Source: Pseudoalteromonas undina
GTDB taxonomy: Bacteria; Pseudomonadota; Gammaproteobacteria; Enterobacterales; Alteromonadaceae
NCBI RefSeq assembly: GCF_000238275.3
Contig: NZ_AHCF03000004.1
Location: forward strand, 124,001 to 188,000
Direction: 5' to 3'
DNA: 64,000 nt
This document shows positions 9,611-17,714 of this stretch, one piece after another. Each line of letters opens with the position of its first letter. Within the stretch, counting starts at the first letter, position 1. The translations under genes and the position numbers were made by a program. Under the pieces are notes generated by a model. It saw only the letters and a program-made list of their open reading frames with translations, ran no database searches and was not told the DNA's origin.

Positions 9611-9775
9611 TTATTGATCCTTGATTTCAATATAATAAAAATACGCGCGTCCGCGCTTTTCAAACTTAAGTTCACCACGCTCGCGGCGGTGCATTAACTC
9701 ACAGTCTGTTATTTTTAGATGTTTGATGGTCTCTTTGCTCGAAAGCCATTTTCCTTTTTGATCTTGATTAGCCAT
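9611..9775 (-). CDS. Small HTH/excisionase-like protein (54 aa)
   Basis: A 54-residue frame starts with ATG at 9775 and stops at 9611, touching the GTG of the next gene. It reads GKWLSSKETIKHLKITDCEL, followed by a basic stretch MHRRERGELKFEKRGRAYFY. That is the layout of a MerR/excisionase-type winged helix-turn-helix, in which helices precede a basic wing. It is the first gene of the island's - strand operon, so an autoregulator or specificity factor is plausible. It is shorter than usual ORF cut-offs and easily missed. Function is inferred only from the pattern. Confidence 0.65.
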   Translation of the reverse strand: MANQDQKGKWLSSKETIKHLKITDCELMHRRERGELKFEKRGRAYFYYIEIKDQ

Positions 9776-9864
9776 TTAAGTTACTCAAATAATTAAGATA
9801 ACTCAATATACCTAACAGCAATAGCAACAACAAATTTGAAGGCGGTTGCCAAGACAATTCCCCC

Positions 9865-9999
9865 GTGATCACACCCGAAATTGAATTAATGATGAGTAAT
9901 AACAGCGCATGGATGCGCGTTAAGCGATGCCTACACACGGACGTGTTTCATCGCCTTTACGTTCATATCATTAATTTGAATTGAGAGAACAGTGTGATC
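9865..9999. repeat. Nested hairpin intergenic element
   Basis: Four inverted-repeat levels are nested here. GATCACAC (9867-9874) pairs with GTGTGATC (9992-9999), and AATTAATGAT (9884-9893) pairs with ATCATTAATT (9967-9976). Inside lie the hairpin GCGCAT-GG-ATGCGC (9905-9918) and the stem GCGATG (9924-9929) with CATCGC (9949-9954), itself enclosing ACAC-GGAC-GTGT. The CATGGATG core recurs in the hairpin at 13036-13049. It looks like a small non-coding dispersed element at the border of the defence island. Confidence 0.6.
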
Positions 10000-10326
10000 C
10001 TCGGGGCGCCGAGAGATTCCAAAGAGAAGTCGGCGATTACTTCTCTTTGGTTGCCGTCGCCAACGCGACATGTAACTTCATTATTTGATGACTGTAAAGG
10101 GCGTTTACAGCAAATTTTAAAGCCTACACAGTCTGAGGTTGGCTGTATTCGATTTGAGCTATACAGCAATAGTGAGCAAACATGCTTGTTTTTAGTCGAA
10201 CAATTTACGTCGCAAGCTGCTTTGGATACGCATTATTCACAGCCCTATGTAAAAGAGGTGTTTGCATTTTATGAAACGGCGTTAGCAAAACCGGTAGAAG
10301 TAAATAAATTAGTCGCGATTGAGTAA
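9994..10326 (+). CDS. ABM-domain (antibiotic biosynthesis monooxygenase-like) protein, 5' end doubtful
   Basis: The 110-residue frame matches the ABM dimeric alpha-beta barrel from about residue 30. It contains ILKPTQSEVGCIRFELY, then a strand with FLVEQFTSQAALDTHYSQP and a C-terminal helix. ABM proteins normally begin with a first beta strand some 20 residues before the Glu-x-Gly-Cys segment. Here that part is encoded by an inverted repeat (10020-10029 with 10040-10049) and a motif, AACGCGACATGTA, found again after the gene. The GTG start and first 25 residues are therefore suspect, and the gene may be a remnant whose 5' end was replaced. If functional it would be a small cytoplasmic monooxygenase-like or heme-degrading-type protein of unknown substrate. 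Confidence 0.5.
   Translation: MILGAPRDSKEKSAITSLWLPSPTRHVTSLFDDCKGRLQQILKPTQSEVGCIRFELYSNSEQTCLFLVEQFTSQAALDTHYSQPYVKEVFAFYETALAKPVEVNKLVAIE
10020..10050. repeat. 11-bp perfect inverted repeat
   Basis: CAAAGAGAAG (10020-10029) pairs with CTTCTCTTTG (10040-10049) and the flanking C/G extends the stem by one pair, leaving a 10-nt loop. It lies within the doubtful 5' end of the ABM frame and helps mark that segment as repeat-derived. Confidence 0.6.
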
Positions 10327-10659
10327 GTTTAATTTATCGTGTGTACCTCATTGGACTGGGGAGTGTGTGTCCTCGGACGGTCGGCACACGCTAACGCGAC
10401 ATGTATAAATAAAGATGGCGAGCGGCGGGTTGCGGGGAGCGGGCTTTGAGCCATTAAAAGCTACGCTTTTCACGTCAGCAAGCTGCACGCCTATAGTAAA
10501 ACTTAAAGAACACTACTAAGATAATTCTCTCGTCATTCGTGCCCGAAAAGGCTAAATTGATAACTAATATAGTGCATAGGCGTTTTTAATTTATTTAACA
10601 GTAGCTCACGAGGTATTACGTTACGCTAAAGAGCTTGCAGAAACGGAAAATGCATAAAC
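10327..10659. repeat. Intergenic region with repeat motifs
   Basis: This gap holds a second copy of AACGCGACATGTA (10393-10405; first copy 10062-10074), preceded in both places by a similar TCCTCGG stretch. It also holds the first of three copies of a small hairpin motif (10451-10500: AAAAGC-TAC-GCTTTT then CACGTCAGCAAGC). The last 150 bases are AT-rich and probably contain the promoter of the deacetylase-like gene. No further coding frame is convincing. Confidence 0.5.
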
Positions 10660-11577
10660 ATGAAAGTTATTTATGAGCCAGGTTTTAATTATCAGTTAGG
10701 GTTATTAAAATACTTGCACCCATTTGATGGTGAAAAATTTGCTAAGGTTATTTCAGAGCTTGGCGGCTCAGATATTGAAATAATCTATCCAAGTGAACCT
10801 GTTCCAACTAAAGTAATTAATGAGTACCTCAATGAGTTAATGAGAAAGTTGGTTTTGAGTAAAACACTTGTTTTACGTACACTTGAAGTACCCAGTATTC
10901 CTTTTGTTAGCTTTGGCTTTATAGATAAAAAAATTCTGACACCTATGCGCTTAGCTGTTTCAGGTACTTTATTGGGTGCTGAAAATGCCTTGAAGTCTGG
11001 TGAGATTATGTGGAACTTATCAGGCGGTTTTCACCATGCTAGTTATGCAAATATGGAGGGTTTTTGTGTTTATAATGATGTTGGTATTAGTTATCAACAA
11101 TTGCGAAAGAGTGGCCACTTAAGTGAAACTGATAAAGTTTTAATTATCGACGTTGATGCCCATCACGGAAATGGCAATGCTTTCTCGTTTAAAGACAACG
11201 AAAATGTACATTTGCTAGATGTATATAATGAGGATATTTACCCGACCTCACAATATACTCGTAACAGAGTAAACTTTCCGGTTCCGTTAAAAAGTGGTGT
11301 AGAAGGCTGCGAATATTTAGAAAAGTTAACTCAAGCGCTTGAGTTAATAACGGTTAATTATGCTTTGGTTTTTGTTGTAGCTGGGACTGATGTATTGGCT
11401 GTTGATAAATTAGGTGGCTTTAAACTTACTGTTGAAGATGTTGCCAAGCGTGAAAAAATCATACTGTCTCACTTAAAAACGCTTGAAATACCAACTGTGG
11501 TCACTGGTGGCGGCGGTTACTCAAAACAAAGCGCTTCGGCCATAGCTGCTGCAATTAAGGCTTGTTCAACACTATAA
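10660..11577 (+). CDS. Histone deacetylase-family (acetylpolyamine/acyl-lysine amidohydrolase-like) protein
   Basis: The 305-residue protein has the arginase/deacetylase fold signatures of the HDAC superfamily. It contains the catalytic His dyad in GGFHHA (H125-H126), metal ligands in DVDAHHGNG (about 164-172), a third ligand Asp in AGTDVLAVDKLGG, and GGGGY near residue 287. Length and motif order fit bacterial class IV-like HDAC homologues, zinc-dependent enzymes that remove acyl groups from lysines or small amines. No signal peptide is seen, so it acts in the cytoplasm. The neighbours are repeats and give no operon clue. Family assignment is firm; the substrate is not known. Confidence 0.85.
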   Translation: MKVIYEPGFNYQLGLLKYLHPFDGEKFAKVISELGGSDIEIIYPSEPVPTKVINEYLNELMRKLVLSKTLVLRTLEVPSIPFVSFGFIDKKILTPMRLAVSGTLLGAENALKSGEIMWNLSGGFHHASYANMEGFCVYNDVGISYQQLRKSGHLSETDKVLIIDVDAHHGNGNAFSFKDNENVHLLDVYNEDIYPTSQYTRNRVNFPVPLKSGVEGCEYLEKLTQALELITVNYALVFVVAGTDVLAVDKLGGFKLTVEDVAKREKIILSHLKTLEIPTVVTGGGGYSKQSASAIAAAIKACSTL

Positions 11578-12011
11578 ACTCATCACTTACTCTTTAAATA
11601 AAATCAAAGCCGAATATACACTTCAGCTTGCCATTAAAAGCTACGCTTTTCGCGTCAGCAAGCTTAACGCCTATGATGATAAAAGGCGCTAGGTTGTGTT
11701 CGTTGCCAGTCGCTTGCTGCTCGAAACCGAAATTGGCGTTTAAAATAATCACAGCTAAAACTGGTTTCTACGATTTCAACTTACCAATTAATACAATGAG
11801 GCAATTAAGTGCGCTATTCGCCTCATTTTTTGAGGCGAATAATGCGTGAAAGTAACGTAATTTAAAAGCGGTGCTTTTCGCGTCAGCAAGCTTAACGCCT
11901 ACTGTGGTAAAGGCAGCGGGCTTCGAGTGACGAGCAGCGAGCTTGTGCTAAAACCTAAAGCCTAAAGCCTAAAGCCTAAAACCTAGCTCGTAGCTTGCAA
12001 CCCGTGCCAGG
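11578..12011. repeat. Repeat-rich intergenic region
   Basis: This gap contains two copies of the hairpin motif (from 11631, loop TAC; from 11861, loop GGT), each followed by CGCGTCAGCAAGC and TTAACGCCTA. Also present are a perfect 10-bp hairpin with a T5 loop (11816-11840), a 31-nt segment at 11918-11948 that recurs at 33928-33958 with two mismatches, and a tandem heptamer CCTAAAG, three exact copies plus one variant (11954-11981). A frame at 11628-11849 crosses these repeats and is not believed to be a gene. Confidence 0.6.
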
Positions 12012-12860
12012 TCAGTCGGCCAGGGCGTTATTTGTGGGTTGATAAGCGCCATTATCTAACGCATCAAAGTAGGCTTGATAGCGGCCGTTTTGTTTAAATT
12101 TAAGTAATTGCTGATTAAAAATTTCAAGCCGCTGTTTACTGTATTTGTTATTTTTAGGGAACATCATAAAGCTTTGGTTTATGAGTAAAGCTTTGGGGTG
12201 ATGGTTAATAGAGCTAAATAAGTTAGGTAACTTACTGGCCAAGGTGTAATAGCCTACGCTTTTTTCCTCGGCAAAGGCGTCTATTCTGCCCATAGCTAAG
12301 CGTTTAAAGTTTTGCTCTGTAGTACTTACTCGCGACATATCAAATAGACCCGCTTGTAGTGCTTTATCAAACTCTTCGCCATAACTGTAAGCAAGCCCAC
12401 CACCGAGTAATAAGCCTTTTAAATCGTTTAGGTTTTGCCAATCAAAAGGGCGTCTTTTGTAATAAAAAAATACAAAACGCTCGTTTAACACTGGCTCACT
12501 GTAAAAATAATCCTCAGTACGTTGTTGTTCAAACATCCATACGGCGGTGGCTGCGTATTTATCATTAATAGTGTCGTGGTAAGCACGCGGCCAGGGTAAA
12601 AAGGTAAAGTTAACCTTAATATTGGCTTGTGCAAATAAGTCGGTGATTAAATGGGCAATCACACCTTGATGAGGTAATGATTCACTTAAAAAAGGGGGCC
12701 ATTCGCCGGTACTTATATTTAAAGTAGTGGTATGTGTGGGCTGTTCGTTTTTGGGTTGAATTGCTTCAATTGCGTTACTGTAATCACTCACTAAAGCCAT
12801 CAGACAAAAAGATGCGGTAAAAATAAGGTATCTTAATTTAGCTGATAACATCACATGCAT
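12012..12860 (-). CDS. Periplasmic amino-acid-type solute-binding protein (SBP_bac_3 family)
   Basis: The 282-residue protein has a hydrophobic N-terminal signal (about 8-30) and then a type II periplasmic binding fold. Visible pieces are GEWPPFLSE near the start of the mature chain, ADLFAQANI-like helix 1 wording (LITDLFAQANIKVNF), FLPWPRAYHD and a C-terminal FKQNGRYQAYFDAL. Such stand-alone members in Alteromonadales are ligand-binding proteins without an adjacent ABC transporter, and none is seen here. An AAGGAG lies 12 nt before ATG 12860, a rather long spacing. Ligand is unknown; signalling rather than uptake is possible. Confidence 0.75.
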   Translation of the reverse strand: MHVMLSAKLRYLIFTASFCLMALVSDYSNAIEAIQPKNEQPTHTTTLNISTGEWPPFLSESLPHQGVIAHLITDLFAQANIKVNFTFLPWPRAYHDTINDKYAATAVWMFEQQRTEDYFYSEPVLNERFVFFYYKRRPFDWQNLNDLKGLLLGGGLAYSYGEEFDKALQAGLFDMSRVSTTEQNFKRLAMGRIDAFAEEKSVGYYTLASKLPNLFSSINHHPKALLINQSFMMFPKNNKYSKQRLEIFNQQLLKFKQNGRYQAYFDALDNGAYQPTNNALAD

Positions 12861-13205
12861 ATGTATAGTTTACTCCTTCTTAGCCATTAGGTTGTGACCG
12901 ATACTGTTTAAAAAGTAGGCTATTGTAGTGAGTGAAACTGAATGCACGCTTAAGCTAGGTCAGTCGGCAATAATACTTAATCATTTTACGGGGCTAAACG
13001 TGTCGCTACCTGCGTTAAAAAACTCTCATTTACGACTGCATGGATGCAGAAGGTAGAGCAATGCAGGAGCAATTGCTGAGAACAGCTAAATAGCAAATTT
13101 TTTGCCTAGCTATTAACACATTTTTCCTGCCTCAAAACAGACCACTTGATTAAGCGAATTGGTATTAGATTTAAAGCCACCTTTTAATAAGTACAGCGTA
13201 CTCTA
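12861..13205. other. Intergenic region with a hairpin element
   Basis: No gene is evident. The segment 12957-13165 resembles a dispersed non-coding element: the hairpin CTGCAT-GG-ATGCAG (13036-13049) has the same CATGGATG core as 9905-9918, and AGCAATTGCT is palindromic a little downstream. The phrase AGGTCAGTCGGC near 12957 also occurs just before the stop of the solute-binding gene (about 12008). The promoter of that gene should lie in the first 100 bases. Confidence 0.45.
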
Positions 13206-14696
13206 TTATTCTTTTGTTTGCATGTTTTTTGCGCGCTCTTCAGCTTCAATTAGTGCTTGTGATTTAGGGGCGCGTTGCTTTTCTTCCACTTTCGGTTTTT
13301 GTGGTGAATTTGGATCCCAACTTTCATCAAGCGATAAGTTAGCAAATGGGTTACTGCTTTGTGGCGGTATATCAGGCTTAGTGGGTTCAACTGGCGATAC
13401 CTTTACTTGTTCTGGTTTTATCGCACTTTTTTTAGTGGGTAAGGGGGCGTTGGGATCGAAGGTGCGTATTTCAGGCTCTTTAAAGTCGTGCTCGGTAGAT
13501 GGCGTTAACGGTGAGCGCGGTTGTTTAGGCGAATGTAAGTCTGCCTTTGGTTGTTGAGGCGAAATGGGCTCAGCTGCAATAGGTGCTTCTTTTTTAGTCG
13601 CTGGTACAGGCTCGCTAGGCTGATTAACCGGCTTGCGCTGTTTTTTGATTTGTTTGGCTTCGGGGTCAAAGTCTCTTACTTGTGGCTCTGCATGCTCGGT
13701 GGCATTTTTTATTCGTTCTAAAGTGGCTTTAGCGGCGGCTTCAAACTCTGCGGTATTCGGGATTTGCTTTACTTTAGCTGTACTCACTTCGTTTGCGTTT
13801 GGCTCGGCACTTTCGGTTGTTGTTTTTGGCTCGCTTTTGCTAGTATCAAGAGTCTTAGATTCATCAATAGCAGTACTACTTTGCTTGTCATCGCACTTAG
13901 TAGGGGGAGCAGCTGGTGGCATACTGGTATCAGCAGGCTCGTTATTTTGCTTAACATGGCGTAGGCGCATTAATACAACAACCCCAATTATTACCACTAA
14001 GAGTAGCGCCACACTGGGTAATACTAGCGACAACATGTTTGATTTTTTAGGGATTGATGAGGCAACACCGTTAACTTGCTCTGTGGCATTTACGGTAACC
14101 GGCATGGCCGTTTGTAAAGGCTCTACTGTTGATTTTGTAACTGCTGGAGTTGTGTTGTTTTGCATGGTTGTATCAATGCTAGGCTGATCATTTGTTGCAG
14201 CATCAGTTTGTTCATCGTTTGTTGTTTTATTGGTTTGCGGCTCATTAGGCTCGGTACTTGCTGATGCTGGAACAGTTGTACTTTGAGTATGTTTAATACT
14301 TTGCTCAATATCTGGCTCAGACGCTGTTGCTACTGTTTGTTCAACGTTTGATTTTGCGCTTTGCTGTGTAAGTGATGACTGGGTTTGACTCTGTGCAATA
14401 GGGGTATTTACAACAGATGAAACAGGCTCAGTTACTTGCGGTTTTGTAATCTCAGGGATGGGTTGTTCAATAATGGGTTGCGCTTTAGGCTTTGCTGCTG
14501 GTTGAGTACGTGCTGGGTTACTGCAGTTTTTTTTGTAGTCGCGAGCGGCGTTACGGTACTTACGGCTAGTTTTGTCGTTACTATATTGCTGCATTTCTTG
14601 TTTTATAAGAATGCACATCGCTTCGTTGTAAGCGACACTGCTGGCACTATAAAACAAAGTAAAACAAAAAAGTAAGCAACTCAGTAACGGTTTCAT
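13206..14696 (-). CDS. Low-complexity secreted/membrane protein of unknown function
   Basis: The 496-residue protein has a signal peptide (MKPLLSCLLFCFTLFYSASS), a short conserved-looking domain with two cysteines (CILIKQEM ... KKNCSNP, about 25-60), a long Thr/Ser/Gln/Pro-rich tract, one transmembrane helix (about 225-247, LVLPSVALLLVVIIGVVVLM) and a charged C-terminal tail. The tail repeats an Asp-Pro motif three times (VRDFDPEA, IRTFDPNAP, ESWDPNSP). ATG 14696 is preferred over the in-frame TTG at 14705 because the signal peptide begins at MKPLLS. An envelope-spanning linker or scaffold is plausible from the layout; I recognise no family. Confidence 0.65.
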   Translation of the reverse strand: MKPLLSCLLFCFTLFYSASSVAYNEAMCILIKQEMQQYSNDKTSRKYRNAARDYKKNCSNPARTQPAAKPKAQPIIEQPIPEITKPQVTEPVSSVVNTPIAQSQTQSSLTQQSAKSNVEQTVATASEPDIEQSIKHTQSTTVPASASTEPNEPQTNKTTNDEQTDAATNDQPSIDTTMQNNTTPAVTKSTVEPLQTAMPVTVNATEQVNGVASSIPKKSNMLSLVLPSVALLLVVIIGVVVLMRLRHVKQNNEPADTSMPPAAPPTKCDDKQSSTAIDESKTLDTSKSEPKTTTESAEPNANEVSTAKVKQIPNTAEFEAAAKATLERIKNATEHAEPQVRDFDPEAKQIKKQRKPVNQPSEPVPATKKEAPIAAEPISPQQPKADLHSPKQPRSPLTPSTEHDFKEPEIRTFDPNAPLPTKKSAIKPEQVKVSPVEPTKPDIPPQSSNPFANLSLDESWDPNSPQKPKVEEKQRAPKSQALIEAEERAKNMQTKE

Positions 14697-14789
14697 AAAA
14701 CTCAAAAGCGGTTAAGCATCAATGCACTAATTTTAAGCGTAAAGTAAAAAATTATCTAGGGCTTAGCAATTTCGCGCGCTAAGCCTAAA

Positions 14790-16253
14790 TTAGTCAATCA
14801 CCATTAAGCTGCGGTACTCGTCGTAAGCAAATTGGTCAGTCATGCCGCTTATGTAGTCTTGAATGAGTCTACATCTGTAATAAAACTCATAAGCTGCAAA
14901 GTGGTCGGGCTCTTCTTGCATGGCATTTATAGCGTGCTGATAGCTACTTAAATGTTTTTTAGAGAGTTTTTTAACTAATCTCGATTCTATTAATAAACGG
15001 TTGTCGCCATGTAGTGCGCGTTTAAAGTCGTCGCTAGTTAATTGCAGTAACGGTTTATAGCATTCTAGTAGGCCGTTAATAATACGGTAGCCTTGTAGTT
15101 CGAGCTTTTCGACCTCTTTATGAGAAAATACATGCTCAAGTGCCACTTGTTTTAGGGCTTGGGTTACTGCATGCAGGTAGCTGCGGTCTTCTAATAATGC
15201 ATGGTTAAAGTCACCATGATAAATTGGCTCTATGTTTTCAATAAAGCGTTTAGCAGCATGATTTACTAATGGGTGCAGTAACGATACACGCAAATAAATA
15301 AAAAATTCACTATTAAAATTAAAGGGCTGTGCTTGCGCGCGTTCAATAGCGTAATTAATTGCATCATCGACAAAGCTTTGATGTTGGGTGTCGTTTAAGG
15401 CTAAGTTAATTAACGCTTTTTGATACTGTTTTTTTAGTTGCTCGCATAATAACTGTGTGGTGATTATGTCTTTTTCTACCGCATCTTCTATGTCAGCCAA
15501 GCAATAAGAAATATCGTCAGCGGCTTCCATTATGTAACTGGCTGGGTGGCGGCAATTCGGCTCCATTTTGAGCTCAGTTTGCAGTGCCTCTACAAAGCTT
15601 TTTTCACTGTAGTAGTAGCCCACTTTTTTCATAATGTAGTTTTTATTTTGTGGGATATCTTGCTTCGCTAAGCTGGCAGGGCGGGTGTACTTTAAAATTG
15701 CCGCACTTTGGCTGTAGGTTAAATTTAGGCTGAGCAATGAGTGAATAATACGTATGCCTTGGGCGTTGCCTTCAAAACTGCAAATATCTTGCGCTAAATG
15801 TTTAAAAATAACGCCTATACTGCTATTGGCTGTTTGGCAACGCTCAGGCGTAATACTGGCCAAGTTAGCATTAAACCAATTATTAATGGCGGCCTCGCCA
15901 AAGTGACCAAATGGCGGGTTACCAATATCGTGCATTAGGCAGGCCATTTCTACTAGGGTTTCTAGCGGGCGCTCTAAGCCTGATAAACCATATTCTTTTT
16001 GCTGTTGGTAATTTAAGTTGGCAAAAACACGCTGCACAATAAATCGACCAACTTGTTGTACTTCTAATGAGTGAGTAAGGCGCGAGCGCACGGCTGCATT
16101 GCGTTCAAGCGGAAATACTTGGGTTTTTTGTTGCAGCCGACGAATGGCTGCACTATTAATAATTCGGCCACGATCGCTCTCAAGCGCCATTTGTAAATTG
16201 GCCGTCGTGCGCTGCATACGCGCTGGGGTGATTTTGCTGCTGAAGTCGATCAT
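14790..16253 (-). CDS. dgt: Deoxyguanosinetriphosphate triphosphohydrolase (dGTPase)
   Basis: The 487-residue enzyme hydrolyses dGTP to deoxyguanosine and tripolyphosphate and belongs to the HD superfamily. The N-terminal segment RGRIINSAAIRRLQQKTQVF continues with PLERNAAVRSRLTHSLEVQQ, almost word for word the Escherichia coli Dgt sequence. The HD motif lies in CLMHDIGNPPFGHFGEAAI. A GTG at 16274 is in frame, but ATG 16253 has AAAAGGA 5 nt upstream and begins MIDFSSKI, matching the E. coli N-terminus. It is a lone gene and full length. Confidence 0.93.
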   Translation of the reverse strand: MIDFSSKITPARMQRTTANLQMALESDRGRIINSAAIRRLQQKTQVFPLERNAAVRSRLTHSLEVQQVGRFIVQRVFANLNYQQQKEYGLSGLERPLETLVEMACLMHDIGNPPFGHFGEAAINNWFNANLASITPERCQTANSSIGVIFKHLAQDICSFEGNAQGIRIIHSLLSLNLTYSQSAAILKYTRPASLAKQDIPQNKNYIMKKVGYYYSEKSFVEALQTELKMEPNCRHPASYIMEAADDISYCLADIEDAVEKDIITTQLLCEQLKKQYQKALINLALNDTQHQSFVDDAINYAIERAQAQPFNFNSEFFIYLRVSLLHPLVNHAAKRFIENIEPIYHGDFNHALLEDRSYLHAVTQALKQVALEHVFSHKEVEKLELQGYRIINGLLECYKPLLQLTSDDFKRALHGDNRLLIESRLVKKLSKKHLSSYQHAINAMQEEPDHFAAYEFYYRCRLIQDYISGMTDQFAYDEYRSLMVID

Positions 16254-16406
16254 GGCAATCCTTTTATTTTGCACGTTGGGCTCTTATTAAGTGCACAGTT
16301 ATATTTTTTAGTGAGCCATCTTTAATCTATCAGCATGTATCATAAAGTAACAACTTGCTTTAGTATTATTTTTTATAAAATTAACATACATCTATAGGTG
16401 TTTAAA

Positions 16407-17621
16407 ATGAAGTTGTGGATCACAAAGGCAGTCTGTTTTTGCCTTTTATTAGGGATGAGTAATGCGTTTGCAGCCAAAGAGCAAACTGTAGTGATGATTT
16501 CAATTGATGGCTTGCGTTGGGATTATATTGAAAAGCACGGTGCTCCCAATTTAAAAGCAATGGCTGAGCAAGGGGTTAGAGCACAAAAAATGCAGCCAGT
16601 TTACCCTACTAAAACGTTTCCAAATCATATTTCGGTGATTACTGGTTTACTACCCGTTAACCACGGTATTGTTGACAATAAATTTTGTGACAAAGCGCGC
16701 AATAATCAATGCTACAGCATGGGTAAAGGCCAAAAAGACAGTACCTGGGTACGTGGTACTCCATTATGGAATTTAGTAAAAATGCATGGGCTTAAATCGG
16801 CGGTGTATTTTTGGCCTGAGTCTGATGCGCGCTTTAATGGTATGACGCCAGACTACTATTTTCATTATTCCAAACAAGGTAAATACCAAGACAGAATTGA
16901 CCAAATTGTACAATGGTTAAGTTTGCCTCAAGCGCAGCGCCCACGTTTTGTAGCCAGTTACTTTTCGCTGGTTGATAGTATGGGGCATGAGTTTGGCCCA
17001 GATGCAGCACAAACACGTGACGCTGTTCATAAGTTAGATGCCTTAATGGGGCAATTACGTACTCGCTTGAGCAAATTATCTCAGGATATAAACTTAGTAA
17101 TTGTTTCTGATCATGGCATGGCACAGGTTGATCCTGAGCAAAGCATTATTGTTAGCAGTTTACCTAAAGATGATAATTTTATTATTGTGAATACCGGTCC
17201 TCGTTTACTTATTTATACTAAAAGCGATGCTAAAAATGCTGATATTGACGCGTATAAAGCACGTTTACAAAAAGCGGCTAAGGGGCGTTATAGTGTTTTA
17301 AGTAGCGAACAGCTTGAAGGCTACCATTATAACAGCGGGAGCCGAGTGGGCGATATTGTGGTGCAAACCAATGCGCCTGCGGTATTTAGTAACGGTACTA
17401 AAGCGCCTTATTTAGGTACACATGGCTATGCTTATAGTGATGATATGGCAGCCACCTTTGTAGCAGCAGGTCCTGCGTTTAAAAATGGGGTAAGTATTGA
17501 GCTGGTGAATAATTTAGATATTTACCCTGTACTTGCCAAGGTAATGGGGTTAACGCTAATGAGTAAAGTAGATAGCGATGGCAAAACCTTAATGCCTGCA
17601 ATAAAAGCAGTTAATCATTAA
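16407..17621 (+). CDS. Secreted nucleotide pyrophosphatase/phosphodiesterase (alkaline phosphatase superfamily)
   Basis: The 404-residue protein has a signal peptide (MKLWITKAVCFCLLLGMSNA) and a type I phosphodiesterase domain. Metal ligands and the catalytic Thr are visible in ISIDGLRWDY, YPTKTFPNHISVITGLLP, DSMGHEFGPD, IVSDHGMAQV and GTHGYAY. These are the hallmarks of the NPP family, which hydrolyse nucleotide or phospholipid phosphodiesters with two zinc ions. ATG 16407 is chosen over GTG 16398 because AGGTG lies 6 nt upstream and the signal peptide starts there. The enzyme is expected in the periplasm. It converges on the metalloprotease operon. Confidence 0.87.
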   Translation: MKLWITKAVCFCLLLGMSNAFAAKEQTVVMISIDGLRWDYIEKHGAPNLKAMAEQGVRAQKMQPVYPTKTFPNHISVITGLLPVNHGIVDNKFCDKARNNQCYSMGKGQKDSTWVRGTPLWNLVKMHGLKSAVYFWPESDARFNGMTPDYYFHYSKQGKYQDRIDQIVQWLSLPQAQRPRFVASYFSLVDSMGHEFGPDAAQTRDAVHKLDALMGQLRTRLSKLSQDINLVIVSDHGMAQVDPEQSIIVSSLPKDDNFIIVNTGPRLLIYTKSDAKNADIDAYKARLQKAAKGRYSVLSSEQLEGYHYNSGSRVGDIVVQTNAPAVFSNGTKAPYLGTHGYAYSDDMAATFVAAGPAFKNGVSIELVNNLDIYPVLAKVMGLTLMSKVDSDGKTLMPAIKAVNH

Positions 17622-17640
17622 AAAGAGCGCCGAGGCGCTC
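17619..17640 (-). terminator. Intrinsic terminator, - strand
   Basis: The stem GAGCGC (17625-17630) pairs with GCGCTC (17635-17640) around CGAG. On the - strand it is followed by TTTTT, which fits termination of transcripts from the metalloprotease operon. No T-run follows on the + strand. Confidence 0.6.
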
Positions 17641-17661
17641 CGCAAGGGAAACTTAATTGGT

Positions 17662-17689
17662 GTAAATGGGTAATAATTTACCCATTTAT
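17662..17689. terminator. Hairpin between convergent genes
   Basis: TAAATGGGTAA (17663-17673) pairs perfectly with TTACCCATTTA (17678-17688) around TAAT. The + side is followed by TTTAAT, so it may end transcription of the phosphodiesterase gene. Confidence 0.5.
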
Positions 17690-17714
17690 TTAATGCTAAT
17701 TCTTAGAATTGGGT

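Noticed and set aside
11628..11849. 73-residue frame in the repeat region
   Set aside because: It begins inside a hairpin-motif copy and runs through another inverted repeat; the translation has no recognisable pattern.
9776..12011. Possible CRISPR array or integrative-element attachment site in the repeat-rich gap
   Set aside because: Repeats differ in type and spacing, there is no regular repeat-spacer pattern, and no tRNA gene or integrase is nearby.
13633..14187. 184-residue frame antisense to the low-complexity membrane protein gene
   Set aside because: It mirrors the biased composition of the real gene, which has a signal peptide and transmembrane helix on the other strand.
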